DNA of 64,000 nucleotides from contig CALZFC010000018.1 of assembly GCA_945643635.1 (NCBI GenBank), positions 5,789,001 through 5,853,000 of the forward strand, read 5' to 3'. Below are positions 45,113-56,045 of the stretch, one piece after another. The first letter of the stretch is position 1; each line of letters opens with the position of its first letter. The translations under genes were made by a program, and so were the position numbers. The notes under the pieces were generated by a model, which was not told the origin of the DNA, did not search any database, and saw nothing but the letters and a program-made list of their open reading frames with translations. This DNA comes from Allodiplogaster sudhausi (lineage: Eukaryota > Nematoda > Chromadorea > Rhabditida > Diplogasteridae).

Positions 45113-45419
45113 CGGAGATGCGGAAAATAACACTTCAATTAGTTTCTTCCTTTTTCACGCACAGGGTGATTCCGGAGGCCCACTGATGTGCGAGCGAGGA
45201 GGCAAATGGGAACTGCAGGTCGACGATACTTTTCTTTCTATCTCTCCCTCTCTCTTTCTCTCTCTCTCTCTCTGTCGTTCTCTCTCTCTCTCTTTCTCTC
45301 TCTTTTAGGGAGTTGTCAGCTGGGGTATCGGCTGCGGTCGACCTGGCCATCCGGGAGTGTACTCACGGATCACGGCCGCCTTGCCGTTTATTCATCTTCA
45401 GATGCTACTCCTTAGATAA
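40464..45419 (+). CDS. Secreted trypsin-like S1 serine protease
   Basis: Nine exons join in phase into 308 codons: 40464-40628, 40691-40767, 40908-40982, 41148-41245, 41469-41553, 42064-42155, 44713-44882, 45165-45218, 45309-45419. Residues 1-31 are a signal peptide ([18 protein letters not shown]). Cleavage after Arg60 (RLVGG) would release the active protease. The catalytic triad is complete: His101 in TAAHC, Asp162 in SSYDIAVIK, Ser257 in GDSGGP. Asp251, six residues before the active Ser, predicts cleavage after Lys/Arg. The spacing resembles nematode TRY-1-like proteases. The join from exon 4 to exon 5 needs a GC-AG intron (CAAG then GCTCC). The C-terminal helix is short ([11 protein letters not shown]). 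Substrate unknown. Confidence 0.92.
41419..41468 (+). repeat. Dispersed intron-end repeat, copy 3 (protease intron 4)
   Basis: CAGGCAAAAGCGCGCGAATT, then CAAACATGAGTTTTCTTG and CTCCTTTAAAG, ending exactly at the exon 5 acceptor (41468). Sequence upstream of 41419 matches the other copies only weakly. Confidence 0.75.
42291..44564 (+). repeat. 21-bp minisatellite, about 108 copies, in protease intron 6
   Basis: Tandem ACTTATACCAAATCAGACTCC. A few units have CTTGTACC instead. There is one 7-bp extra AGACTCC near 42714, and degenerate copies continue to about 44690. The 21-bp period keeps all three forward frames open, giving long frames of TPLIPNQ, LHLYQIR or STYTKSD; these are not taken as genes because the array lies inside an intron of the protease. 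Unit identity is very high, which implies recent expansion or homogenisation. Confidence 0.97.
44885..45112 (+). repeat. (GA)n intron of the protease gene
   Basis: Starts five bases after the donor of exon 7 and fills the intron up to about 50 bases before exon 8. The next intron (45219-45308) is instead almost pure CT and runs into its acceptor. Confidence 0.92.
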
Positions 45420-46020
45420 AGCAGTTCCGTGGCCATCATATAAATGTGACAATGTGACATTCGCGTATAACTACTTGAACAACATGATTTTTGTACATTT
45501 GTAAGCATTCTACTCAAATGTTGATGATAAAAACAACGGATATTCATAAAATATATTCGTAAAGATCAAGACACCCGCGACATCGACAACAACATAAAAA
45601 CTAATAAAAAATTAACTATTCTGATGGTGAGGCTAATATCAGGAGAAATAATGTTATCTGATATTTATTACTTAAGAACAACGAAGGACTCGATCTCGAC
45701 TTCAACTTCTGGTAATGAGATCACATCTAATATAGTTTTTTTCAGGTATTGATATTTTCGATTTAAAAAGATCTTTCATTAAGGCAAGAGCGATCCTTCG
45801 TGCTACAGCCCTTGGATTTACCTTCTTCTCATCTGTTTCGTTGCCTCGCTTTTCCTTCGTCTCATCAACTCCATTGCATCCAATATTCTGAAATAAAGCG
45901 GTTTCATTTTAGTCCAGGTAGCGAGCAAAGGGTGCTCTCTCTCTCCCTCTCTCTCTCTTTCTCTCTCTCTCTTTCTCTCTCTCTCTCTTCCTCTCTCTCT
46001 CTCTATCTCTTGCTCTTGAT
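45420..46020. other. Protease 3' flank
   Basis: AT-rich spacer followed by a CT tract (45940-46015). No gene recognised. Confidence 0.4.
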
Positions 46021-46091
46021 CCATTCCATGTCCTTAATCATCACCACCAGCTCTGACAGCGCTTCTACGATCTTAACGACAACAACGATCG

Positions 46092-46659
46092 ATGCCTCTC
46101 TTCTGGACAGCAGTCAGTCTTCTCTCTGCGGCTCCGACCACCACAACGTCATTCGCGCCTTTCGATGTAGACGGAGAGCTAGCCAATATAGCTGCATCCC
46201 GCCTCAGCTCTCGAAACTACGAGCAGCTATCTACGGGCAACGTCGTTCGGCACAGCGTTACTCTATCAAAGTGCGGTTAAGCCGCACTTTGACCGATGAA
46301 AGCGTAGTTCGCATAGGAATGACAGTTACGTGCGGCACTCAAATTGTCACCACTGCGTTCCTGGCAACCCCGTAACCGGGCGAAGCCCAGTGAAGACCTA
46401 CTGGCTGCTGCAACTACCATCGGCGCTTACTACGCGCTGACGGAGCCGCGCTCCAAAATGAGAAGTATTGATAGCGAATACTTATTTGAACACAATGTAA
46501 AGACCGCCATTGCATATTTGGACTAGCAACTTCCCTCCATACGCGCCATTTTTAGGCGAGCATTTGAAGAGCGTCTTCTTTCTGATCCAGGCGTGTTATT
46601 AGATAAGAAAGCGATTTTTTTCGCTATTGATGCCAGAATTAACGATGAAACTTCGTAAA
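46092..46659 (+). pseudogene. Unrecognised ORF remnants in one frame with stops
   Basis: Three segments in the same frame look non-random: 46092-46280 (MPLFWTAVSLLSAAPTTTTS, then FDVDGELANIAASRLSSRNY), 46344-46526 and 46527-46659 (RAIFRRAFEERLLSDPGVL). They are separated by stops, including a cluster at 46280-46330, and I could not join them with convincing splice sites. A perfect 9-bp stem (AAAGTGCGG/CCGCACTTT) with a 5-base loop spans the first stop at 46268-46290. It may be a decayed transposon or gene; the family is unknown. Confidence 0.3.
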
Positions 46660-46970
46660 TTCTTTTTTTTTAGAAGAAACGCTGAAAGCTGGGATGCAGA
46701 CGATTAGATAAATAATCATATTTGTCGATTTATTGTGTTCCATGTTCCATAAAAATTATAATGTTCCATAAAAATTCATCGGCAAACTATTGAAAGCATT
46801 GTACCTTAATATTGATGATGTAGAAAAAAATTACAACTTCGAGAGAGCTAGCTAGCAAAAATTTAAATAAATAAATAAAAACAGTATTCAGAAAGAAACT
46901 TAGTGTTGACAAGAAAGAGAGTAATAGAGAGAGAGAGAGAGAATGAGAGAGAGAGAGAGGCGCAGACATC

Positions 46971-47016
<46 letters not shown>

Positions 47017-47531
47017 AAGAGAGAGAGCGCGATAGAAAGAGAAATACAGAGAGACAGAAAGAGAGAGAGACTAAGATAGACAAATAGAGGAAAAAGATAA
47101 ATAGAGAAAGATGGAGATGGTTAACACGAACCGGTCTAGAAAGGAAATCCGAGATCAGTCTAGGCCTAAAAATTCTGGAGCAATTCATAGATGCCCTCTA
47201 TCACTACTGTATCCTTCCTTTAAAACCTTGCTGGCTCCCGTCACGACTATTCGGCATCGAACGAAAATGCAGAAAAGTCTAGAATAAAGAAATTTATGTC
47301 GGCTAGAATTGACTTTTTTTAAATATAAAAATAGCTTCGGAATAGTAAACGGCAATACGTAAAAAAAGGCCTTAGTAAGTACAAATAGAATGCAAATTTA
47401 CTACAAAAATGTTTAAGGAAAAAAAATGAAAACTTACCACTCAAATGAGAAAAAAAAGCTTGCAAGGCAATTCGTAAAAAAATGCCTTAGTAATAATAGA
47501 ATATACAAGTAAACAATGTATGAAAACTTAC
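46660..47531. other. Intergenic or 3' exon region with GA tracts
   Basis: GA repeats at 46917-47080. A possible minus-strand terminal exon at about 47160-47187 (acceptor TTGCTCCAG, then a short frame to a stop) could end the exon set at 47532-48439, but support is weak. Confidence 0.3.
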
Positions 47532-48439
47532 TACTCAATTGACCTCCACTCCGAGGCGTTTCCTCCTTGCTCTTTTTATTCTTGTCTTCCATGCGTCTTC
47601 CTAATGAATTCGCACCAGATGTGCCAGGCTAAATGAATCATTTCTCAAAATCGGATAATTTGAAGAAGAAGAAGAAGAAAACACACTTATACAATAATAA
47701 TAATAATAATTATTATTATTATTATTATGATACAATCAATTTCAATTAAATAAAAACAATGAATAAACAATAAATAAATAAATAAATAAATAATTAATTA
47801 ATATAATTAATAAATTAATAACCCTGATCGATGATGCTGCCCGAGTCGGCCTTCTCGGACAGGGCGTCTCTGGCACAACAGAAACGCTCGCATCCTCTTC
47901 GCCTTCTTCTTCCTCGCCAAGGCCAAAAATATCCTCGGCAAACTTCATCTTCTTCTTTGCTAAAAAAAAATTCTCCATTTTTTATTAATTAAAAAATAGA
48001 GCAAAACAATTAATTTAAACAAAATTTTCGCCTAATTTCTTGATCATGCGAAGCTAAAAATCAGAGCGTTTTCATTGCAAAAAATCACGGAGGTCTTAGA
48101 TAATCATGCAACTAAAATTGTCCGGAAATTATATGCTTCAATCGATGAAAAAATGTCTTCATGCTATTATTGAGAAAAGCTCCGTAATTGTTTTTGTTAA
48201 ATTTCCCCCCCCCCTTATTTAATTAAATTTCCCATTTCTTGGCAACAAAAAAAAAACACACAAAAGACCTGGCTTCTGCGCAACCGCAGTAGCAGCTATA
48301 GTAGGCTTAGAGGACGAAGCTACCGTATCCTTGGATGAAGAAAAAGTCTTCATTTCAAGTACTCTGCTTCTTGAATTGCCAGCTCGAGTATCATTCTTAT
48401 AAGGCGACACAACGATGACGTCATCATCATAGCATACTT
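47532..48439 (-). CDS. Partial gene: three acidic/basic exons of unknown attachment
   Basis: Exons 48439-48269, 47959-47823 and 47628-47532 join in phase. They encode EVCYDDDVIVVSPYKNDTRA and a Ser/Thr-rich stretch, then KKKMKFAEDIFGLGEEEEGE and VPETPCPRRPTRAAS, then a Lys/Glu-rich stretch. The first exon opens in phase 1 and begins with a YDDDVIVV motif closely like FYDEVIFV and FDDEVVFV in the exons of the neighbouring HMG-box gene. No start codon or upstream exon was found between it and the HMG exon. It may therefore be an alternative 3' exon set of that gene, or the tail of a duplicated copy. Nuclear localisation is suggested by the basic clusters only. Confidence 0.5.
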
Positions 48440-48795
48440 CTGAAAATTTTTAAAAAATTAAAAAAAATAAAAATAAAATAAATGTAAAAGAATTAATATA
48501 GAAACAAATGCTATAGAAAAAAATAGAAGAAGAAAAAACCAGGCAAAAACCAATAAAGCTCCGATATCATTACCGAAAAATTGTCTTAATAGAAATTTTA
48601 TAAAACTTTATTTGTTTTACAGTTAATTATAACGCATTCGTGTGGCAAATAGGACTTTTGTCTTGCACATGAAAAGAAAACAGAATTGGCATGGCATGTG
48701 CCGAGGCAGTGAATATTGCTAACAAACTCAACAAAACAAAAGAGTAACATAACATTTAGAGATCAGTGCGCGAACTACAATAGGAAGAAGAAGAC

Positions 48796-50262
48796 TCAGT
48801 TTCTCAGGGCCAGCTTCTCGTATATCTCTCGCATGGCTTCAGGTAGCTTGCTGAACATTTTCTGCATCTTCGGTTGCCGCTTCTCCGGTTCCAGATCCTT
48901 GTAGTCTTCGCTGTTGAGGGAGAGGAAATGGTCAAATGCGGTCATTGGCGCCTTCTTCGGTGGTCTGCCAGGCGTCTTCTTCTTTTCCGTCGGCGGACGC
49001 GCCGCCTGTTTTTCCATTCTCGCAACGGTTTTCTTGACGAATTCTTCTTGCTCTTGAGAGAGATTGGGGGTGTTGTTGGTAATGAAAGAATTGAGCAGTT
49101 GCAGATACTCGGCCCTCGCCTCATTTTCTTCTCTCTCCGCAGCAAGTCTTCCCTTCTCATCCGCATTGAACCTTTCGTGCAATTCCTTCATAGTTCCGTC
49201 GTTGGGGTTGGGCTTGATGCCCTTAGCCTTGCAGTAGATGAAAAAGGCCCTTTGCGGTTTGCGCGGGAAATCGAGGAAGAAAGGAAGAGCGCGGGGGCTG
49301 GTGAGATATTCCTTGACGAGTATGGCCACCATATCCACACTAATTGAGCCTTGCTTCAGGCTGGCAGCCAAATACTTCTTCACAGCGGCGAGTAGCTCAC
49401 CTGCATCGACGCTTCTGCTGTTGACACTGCTGAGATACTTGGGGATCAACAGCTTCAGTGACTTTGCTGTAGCATGCGTTTGATGCTTGTGTGCATACTC
49501 CAAGATTCCTTCCAAATGCTCCAAAACTACGTTCGGCGGGAGGTTGACATGGTCCTTGGTTGTTGCACTGTCGTCATCAGAATCGTCCTGATCCGAGGAG
49601 TTCTCAGGAGACGACAGCTTCATTTTCTTCGGAGAGGGTTTCTCATCTAAACGAGGACGCTTTTTATCTGCGGAGCTTCGTCCCCATCGGACGAATTCAA
49701 AAGCCGCGCTTCTTTTGCTTAGACGGCCACTGCTTGGTCGAAATCATTCTCCTCACACTAAAGGTCCGTAGAAAACGTGTGATTTGTGAGATCATATCAA
49801 TAACCCGATTTTGTTTTAAAAAAACCTTGTAGTTTACAACGATCTTTTAAGTTCATGATAAAACACAAATCATTAATGATAACAAAAAACTTCTTCCTTA
49901 GTTACTAGAAAGATAACTTTTATAATGTGGATTAATCTTCAAGCCCTGGTTTTCAAACCTTGTTTCACTGCTCCTGCATTTCTTTGCTGCTCTGGGCTGC
50001 CTTTTGGCTCGCCTGCCTTCACCACTTCATTCGGCGGCTCATCGTCAGAGTCATCGTAGAAGGAGTCTGTAACAAACATGAAGCTCATACTTAAACTGGT
50101 CATGTTTCTGGAAATATAGAAAGAAGAAAGAGAGAGTGTGAGAGAGAGAGAGGGACAAAGAAAGAGAATGAGAGAGTGAGAGAGAGATGGAGAGAGAGAA
50201 AAGACAGGAGAGAGACAAAGAAAGAGAATGAGAGAGTGGCAGAGAGAGGATAGAGAGAAAGG

Positions 50263-50305
<43 letters not shown>

Positions 50306-53245
50306 GAGACTAACCATAATCCGGATCGCCAGGCTTTCTCTTTATCCTGACTGTTGCGGTCGCTGTCGAACTCCGACGCTTTCGAATGCTGCTCACTGAA
50401 AGAGCAAAGTCAACTCGTTTTCCGGTGAATTATATTTTCTTTTTTTTTCTAGGTTGAAAGCTGAGCAGAGCTAAGAATGTAAAAGTGGATACAAAAGGGC
50501 TTGGAAATAAACAACAATAATAAAACATTCCACACCGTTTATCTTATTGTTAGAACAACTTCTATAGCTTTTTTTGTACAAAAAAACAATAACATTTTTC
50601 TTTGCAAAACTTTGCGCAAACTCTGCATAGGAACACTGAATTTCGATTTAATTGAAATATCCTTTTTCAAACCCGCAGCTTTTCCGCTTTGCTCCCCGCC
50701 TCCATCCTCTTCTTTCGCGTTCGAACTCTCTTTTTTGCGCACTTCTCGCTGCACTTCATCTACAACACACAAAAATAAGATTTAAAAAAAAACAGAGAGA
50801 TTTAAAATATGCCTAAATTAATCTTTAAAAAATAACTTGAAGTAACAATAACAAATTAAATTTAGTAAAATATTATTTTTAAATAATAATTAAAAAAATT
50901 TTTTTTGCTAACTCTTGGAACAACTTGCTTGCTCCACCACCACCGACTTCGGAAGAACAGCGCCGAAATCATCGTCAGAGTCATCGTAAAATGAATCTTA
51001 ATGAAAAAAAATAAAAGTACCATTTTTACATCTATTTTATAGTTGCAAAACAACTATATTTAAGCTTGATTATAGAATAAAAAAAAAAAAATTGGCTTAG
51101 CTTTAAGTAAGAAAGTAAAATTGTAAATTAAAATAAATAAGCAAAAAATCAACAACAAACTCTCCTAACCATAATCCGGGTCACCGGGTTTTCTCCTTTC
51201 GCGTACTGAAGTGCTTTTTCGCTGAACGCCAGCTTCCAGAATACATTCTGATAGAGAGAAAATATTATCTTTAAATGGTCAAACACATCACGTTTTTTTA
51301 TCATTGAAAAAATGCTTTTCCTTCAATTCGCTCTCTTCTCTCAAACTGACAATGAACAAAAATTTTTGTTCAGTTAAACTTGCAATTTTCCAAAACCTGA
51401 TGTTGTCTTGCTTTCATCTGCGACTGAAATCCGTCCAGTCTCGGATGTTTGGAAAATGTCTGATACCGCGGCCAGATCTTCTCCATCATCGTTCGCATAC
51501 CGTTTTGTCCATTCAGTTTCGTCATTTCTCACTTCGCTCACGCTTGGATCTGTAAGATGTAACATAAATTTTTTTTAATTCATGTCACTTGATTGATGCG
51601 TTACTTTAATGTTGAAGATATGTCATATTTTTATTTATTAAAAAAAAAGGTAGGATTTACTACTGTAACAAAGCTTCCAAAATACAATGTAAATTCTAAC
51701 AAAAGCTTTTTTTAAACAACTTGTAAAACTGACTTTCTCTTTTATCCACGTTATTTCCGCATGGGACAAAGATGACCTCGTCATAGAATGAATCCGAATG
51801 ATCTGCAAGTAAAGTCTTCTCATAATTTAAATTATATAACATTGGGGAATTCTTTCTTCTTTTGTTCAAATATTTTCCGAAAGTTAAAGTTATTTCTTTC
51901 TCCTATTTGCCTCCTTAAAGTTAGCTTTAACTGTATCAAGCAAAGTGCATCGAGGCAACGAATTTTGAAGGGGGGGGGAGGGCGATAACTAAATTATCAC
52001 CTGCATTATCGGGAGGATCCTGGTTTGCAGCTTGTTGTGTAAGTGGCTTCCACGCTTCTTCTTGTTCTCTTACTTCCTTATTCACATTCGCCCCTGGAAA
52101 TGTTTTCCCTTTTCTCGATGCACGAAATAAATTCTATGTATCAATTTTTTTATAATAATTTTTTTTTACTTAGCCGACTGTTACTAAATTAAGTTGTAAT
52201 GCACACAAACACCAACGTTAGAGAAAAAGGTGTTAAGACTATATACAGAACACATGGTAAAATATTACAAATATAAAGATATTTAGGACCAATTAAAATT
52301 AAGACTAATAATATAGATATTTTTTTTTTAAAAAAGCTCACTTTTGCCTTTGCTCGCCCTTTCATCTCTCTTGACAAAGACGACCTCGTCATCAAAGGAA
52401 TCATATTCATCTGAAATAATATCTTAGATAGTTTTAAAATTTTAAGTTTTTTTTACATTCATGTTTCGCTTTTAAATTCTAAAAACAAAACATGAATTTT
52501 AAGTTTTTTTATTCATGTTTTGCTTTTAAATTCAAAATTTACACTCCTAGCAATTGAGCGTCTACTACCGTATAGAAGGCAGGCTAATTTTGTTCGATTT
52601 TAAAAGAAAAGAGGAAATAAAAAAAAAACAGAATGAAATCATCCACGCCATCCGGCGTACCTGCATTGGTTGGCGCTTTTATGGAAGCTTCCGGCTTGAG
52701 ATCCTCCTTCTTCTTCTTCTTCTTTTCCTCCTCTTCTTCGTTGGCCACTCTGTCGTCACCAAGCAATTCGTGAAGCACAATCGATTCGTGCACGGAAAAA
52801 TTAAATATGCTTATCATTTATTTTAGGTCTCAACGAAAGCCGTTATTTTTAATCAATTCCTCTTGAATTCTTCTTCAAACACAAAATATTAATAAATCCT
52901 TTTAACTAACTACTTTCTGCAGAGCCTTTAGTGCTGCAATCGCCCTTTGGCGATGTCGTTGCTTCCTCTCGCAATATCTCCAGGCGTTCTAGGCATTTAT
53001 CAATTTGCGGTTATAATTCCTCTCAAAATGACATATGTTTACAATTAACACTTATAAGCAAATGAATACATTCGTTTGTAAGTGTCATAGGAATACTTTT
53101 TACTGGTGAAAAAATGTATATATATAATTAAACAGTTTATGTAACCTTTCCTAGCATTTCCTTTTCGTCGACTCTCAACGACAGCTCTTGAAAGCATATT
53201 TTCTCCCTCCGTGGGATCCAAAGAGAAAGGATCGTCAGTATTCAT
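48796..53245 (-). CDS. Acidic multi-exon protein with two C-terminal HMG-box-like domains
   Basis: Thirteen exons join in phase into 651 codons: 53245-53146, 52988-52914, 52747-52661, 52410-52342, 52093-52001, 51802-51734, 51549-51397, 51247-51170, 50996-50913, 50759-50673, 50395-50315, 50066-49959, 49667-48796. The start MNTDDPFSLDPTEG follows an acceptor directly. All introns are phase 1, so the internal exons are symmetric. Acidic modules recur (DSFDDEVVFV, DSFYDEVIFV, twice KPGDPDYG then DSFYDDSDD). The last exon encodes a bipartite basic stretch (KKRPRLDEKPSPKKMKL), a helical region and two HMG-box-like segments (FPRKPQRAFFIYCKAKG; KKAPMTAFDHFLSLN). HMG boxes bend DNA; a chromatin or nucleolar role is inference. 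AATAAA lies at about 48606. Joining the last exon through acceptor CTCCGCAG (49668) is the least certain step. Confidence 0.75.
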
Positions 53246-53255
53246 CTGAAAAAAT
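53246..53255 (-). promoter_or_regulatory. Probable trans-splice acceptor flush with the HMG-gene start codon
   Basis: On the minus strand TTTTTTCAG immediately precedes ATG, 343 bases downstream of the MHF1 stop codon. This is the arrangement seen for downstream genes in nematode operons. Confidence 0.55.
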
Positions 53256-53587
53256 TCAATCTTTTTCATTTTTACACAATAACAAATAGTCAGATTCCCC
53301 AAAAAGATTTGTCGAAAAGAAACGGTTTTGTATGATTTTATTAAGCATTTATATCGCATTCGATCTCCAAAAACCCTTATAAAGCCCAGAGCCAGAGGTA
53401 AGAACAATATCTTTATTTTCTTAAAACCAGGGAATAAATGGTATTGCTTGGGAAAACTTGGGCCAGGGGCCGGAAACGAGTTTGCGAGAGTAAAATAGAA
53501 TGTTTGCGCCCAAACCTGAGAGGCGTTTGGTTCTGGGGAGGGATGGTGCGTAAAGTAAAGGCATCATAAACTAATTAACTCTGCTCA

Positions 53588-55309
53588 TTAGACTTTACAC
53601 TCCCCAAAACAAACTTCATTCACTAGGCATTCAGCAATGGGAGACGGAAGACAGAGCGGAATTCGTCGCCTGAGTTCTCCGCCTTGAGACGGCCGAGGAG
53701 TCTAAAATATTCATTTCCTCCGTCTTTAAAAAAAAGGAAAGAATTAGAGTCGTTATTCTCTCTCTCTCTCTCCTCTCGAGTAATTTAGTGATATTACAGA
53801 ACATACACATTGTTATTAGTCCCATTATAGATCGCCGATTCTCTAACTTCCTTAAAAACAAGCTCAATCAAACCTCTAGCGGAGTAGACTGTGCGAGTGG
53901 CTTCAGATAACTGGTAGCTCTCTGCTCCTTTTCCTCATCTCTCTCTTTCTCGTCTCTCTCAATCTCTTCTCTCTCTCGCTCCTCTCTCTCTTTCTCTTCC
54001 GTCTCTCGCTCTTCCTTCTCCTTCTCCTCCTCCTCTCTGTCTGCTGTCTTCTTCCCTCTCTCAACGAAGCGCAACATGGATGCGCTCTGCGCGGATTCTG
54101 TAGAAAAAGAAGAAGAATAAATCATCCACATCTAAAAGAAGGAAAAACGACAACAAAAGTTAATGATCTATTTTTTTTCTTAGCCTATTGAATAACCTTG
54201 TGGATATAAATTGCAATTACAGTATACAATCATGTAAAATAAATATTACTACTACTGTATATTATTTAAATATTTCACATTATATGTTCAATAAAAACAA
54301 GTTATAACAATAAAAATAAAAATGAATCATTCCTCACCTTCGCTACTCCTCCGCCTCGTCTCCGCTCCATCATTCGACTTCCGTGGCCTTCCTCTCCGCC
54401 CACTTGCATTCGTCGTCGTCTTATTGCGCTTGACGGTGGACGGACCGGGTTCTTCCTGATCTGCGTCATACGGTAGTTCACTCGTGTCATACGGTAGGTC
54501 ACCCGAGTCGTCATTCTGGTCAGCTCTCACGGTCGCCAATCCACTCTCGCGCTCGACTGTGGCTAACTAAAAGTAACAAGACTATATTAGTTTCTTTTTT
54601 TGTTTGAAAGTTAAACAGCTTCAACCAAATAGCAAAAAATACTGAAAATTCTGAAAGAATTTACTATTTTTCAAATATATAAGTATTATTTAGTTCTTCG
54701 AAATACAAACTAACTTAAATAATTGTGGATAAAATAAATAAAAAATATTTTCTATTTTTTTTATATACTATGTTTAACATTGCGCCCAATAAGCGTATAA
54801 ATAATTTTAAAATAAAAATAAACTTTTACAAACCAAGTTATCGTTTCTTCTCAGCAACAGCCTGACATCTTCAGCGCCAATCGTCACACGGTTAGCGTGT
54901 CTGAATTTATTTATTTGTCGTATATGGAAATATGGTATTCCGATGAGACAACATTAATATAAAATCGATAACAAGGAACTCAAAACGATAAGGAAGTAAG
55001 GAAATAGATTATAATATATAAAAAAGAGCATTATAATCCTTTTTCCAGTATGTTCAAGCATTAAAAGGGGGCATGCAATCCACAGTCATACTCCTCTACC
55101 GTATTCCATTACTGTAGTCCACTACCGTACCTCGCAAAGGCAGCCAGGTCTCTTCCCCAATGCTCGATGGTAGTGTCCCAGACGAGTCTCGCGACGCTGG
55201 CAATCATTTCGGGCTCGAATTCCATGTCCTCCTCATCATCTCTCTTCTCCTCTTCCACCACTTCATCGGCCGCCTTGAAGACTGCATAGTGCAGCGCACT
55301 TTGGAGCTC
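53588..55309 (-). CDS. cenps: CENP-S/MHF1 histone-fold protein with AT-hook and charged-coil extension (5' end missing)
   Basis: Exons 55309-55131, 54900-54834, 54566-54338, 54097-53874 and 53701-53588 join in phase into 270 codons plus stop. The first two encode the histone fold: ELQSALHYAVFKAADEV, then an acidic insert, MIASVARLVWDTTIEHW, LAAFARHANRVTIGAEDVRL and LLRRNDNL. This matches CENP-S/MHF1, which pairs with CENP-X/MHF2 at kinetochores and in FANCM-dependent repair. The human protein is only about 138 residues. Here a further 150-odd residues carry an AT-hook (GRRGRPRK) and a long Glu/Arg/Lys coil (about 53930-54040) encoded by a GA-rich tract. The first coding exon could not be placed. 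Confidence 0.82.
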
Positions 55310-56045
55310 CTGTAACGTTAGGGAAAGAGAGAGAGAGAGGGAGGGAGAGAGAGAGACAAAGAGAGAGAGAACGAGAGAGAGAGAGAGCAGAGAGAGAGGA
55401 GAGAGAGAGAGAGAGAGCAGAGAGAGAGAGAGAGAGCGGAACGAGAGTAGGCATTTGTTTAAAAATATTTTTCAACCGATTTCTCGGGTTTTCATGCAGC
55501 GAGCAAGCCAGTGCAAGGACAGACAAAATCTAAAATCCCTTTTATTTCGTGTCAAATGCGGCATAAAGTCTCAAACCCGCTAACTTCAGCATCGCTGATT
55601 AGTCATTTAAAAAATTCTGTTATCTTATAAATGAGAAATTCATAATCACTAGTAATAACACATCACTTCGTGTTGAAATGTTAAGCTCAATTCGCACAGC
55701 AAGGAAAAGAAGACAACAAAAATGTCGTGTATTGTGACCGGTCCAAAGACATCAAACAAAGCTCTCGCAATAAATCTATCGAAATCAATCGATAATTGAC
55801 CAGATATGAAGGATGAACGATTTCGTTGGAATTCAGTAAGAAAAATATCTAATGTACTCTTAAATAATGATCCTTTGGAAAGGGAACATTTACGTTAGAA
55901 AAAATATGCAATGGAATCAACACGGGAAGCGCTCAACTTATATAGGTTTTGGCTTCAATGTAAAGAGAATAAAAACACCTAGTACTACCTATAGTAAATT
56001 ACGGTCTATAAACGCCTACTGTAGTCTTCCTTTCTCTTCTTCCCC
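55310..56045. other. Spacer between CAMKMT and MHF1
   Basis: Contains a CT-rich (minus-sense) tract up to the MHF1 acceptor (55320-55440) and must hold the missing first MHF1 exon. Short ATG frames here do not join in phase. Confidence 0.4.

Noticed and set aside
45800..46375. 191-codon plus-strand frame
   Set aside because: It begins in a CT tract and runs in a different frame from the more protein-like remnants; no family resemblance and no splice support.
47693..47740. (AAT)n(ATT)n palindromic microsatellite as a terminator or origin
   Set aside because: A simple trinucleotide repeat with inverted halves; nothing else supports a function.
49680..49770. Start of a separate HMG-box gene at an acceptor near 49762
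   Set aside because: The ATG just after that acceptor (ATGATTTCG) opens a frame that stops within 17 codons and is not in frame with the HMG domain. Joining through the acceptor at 49668 keeps phase with the upstream exons.
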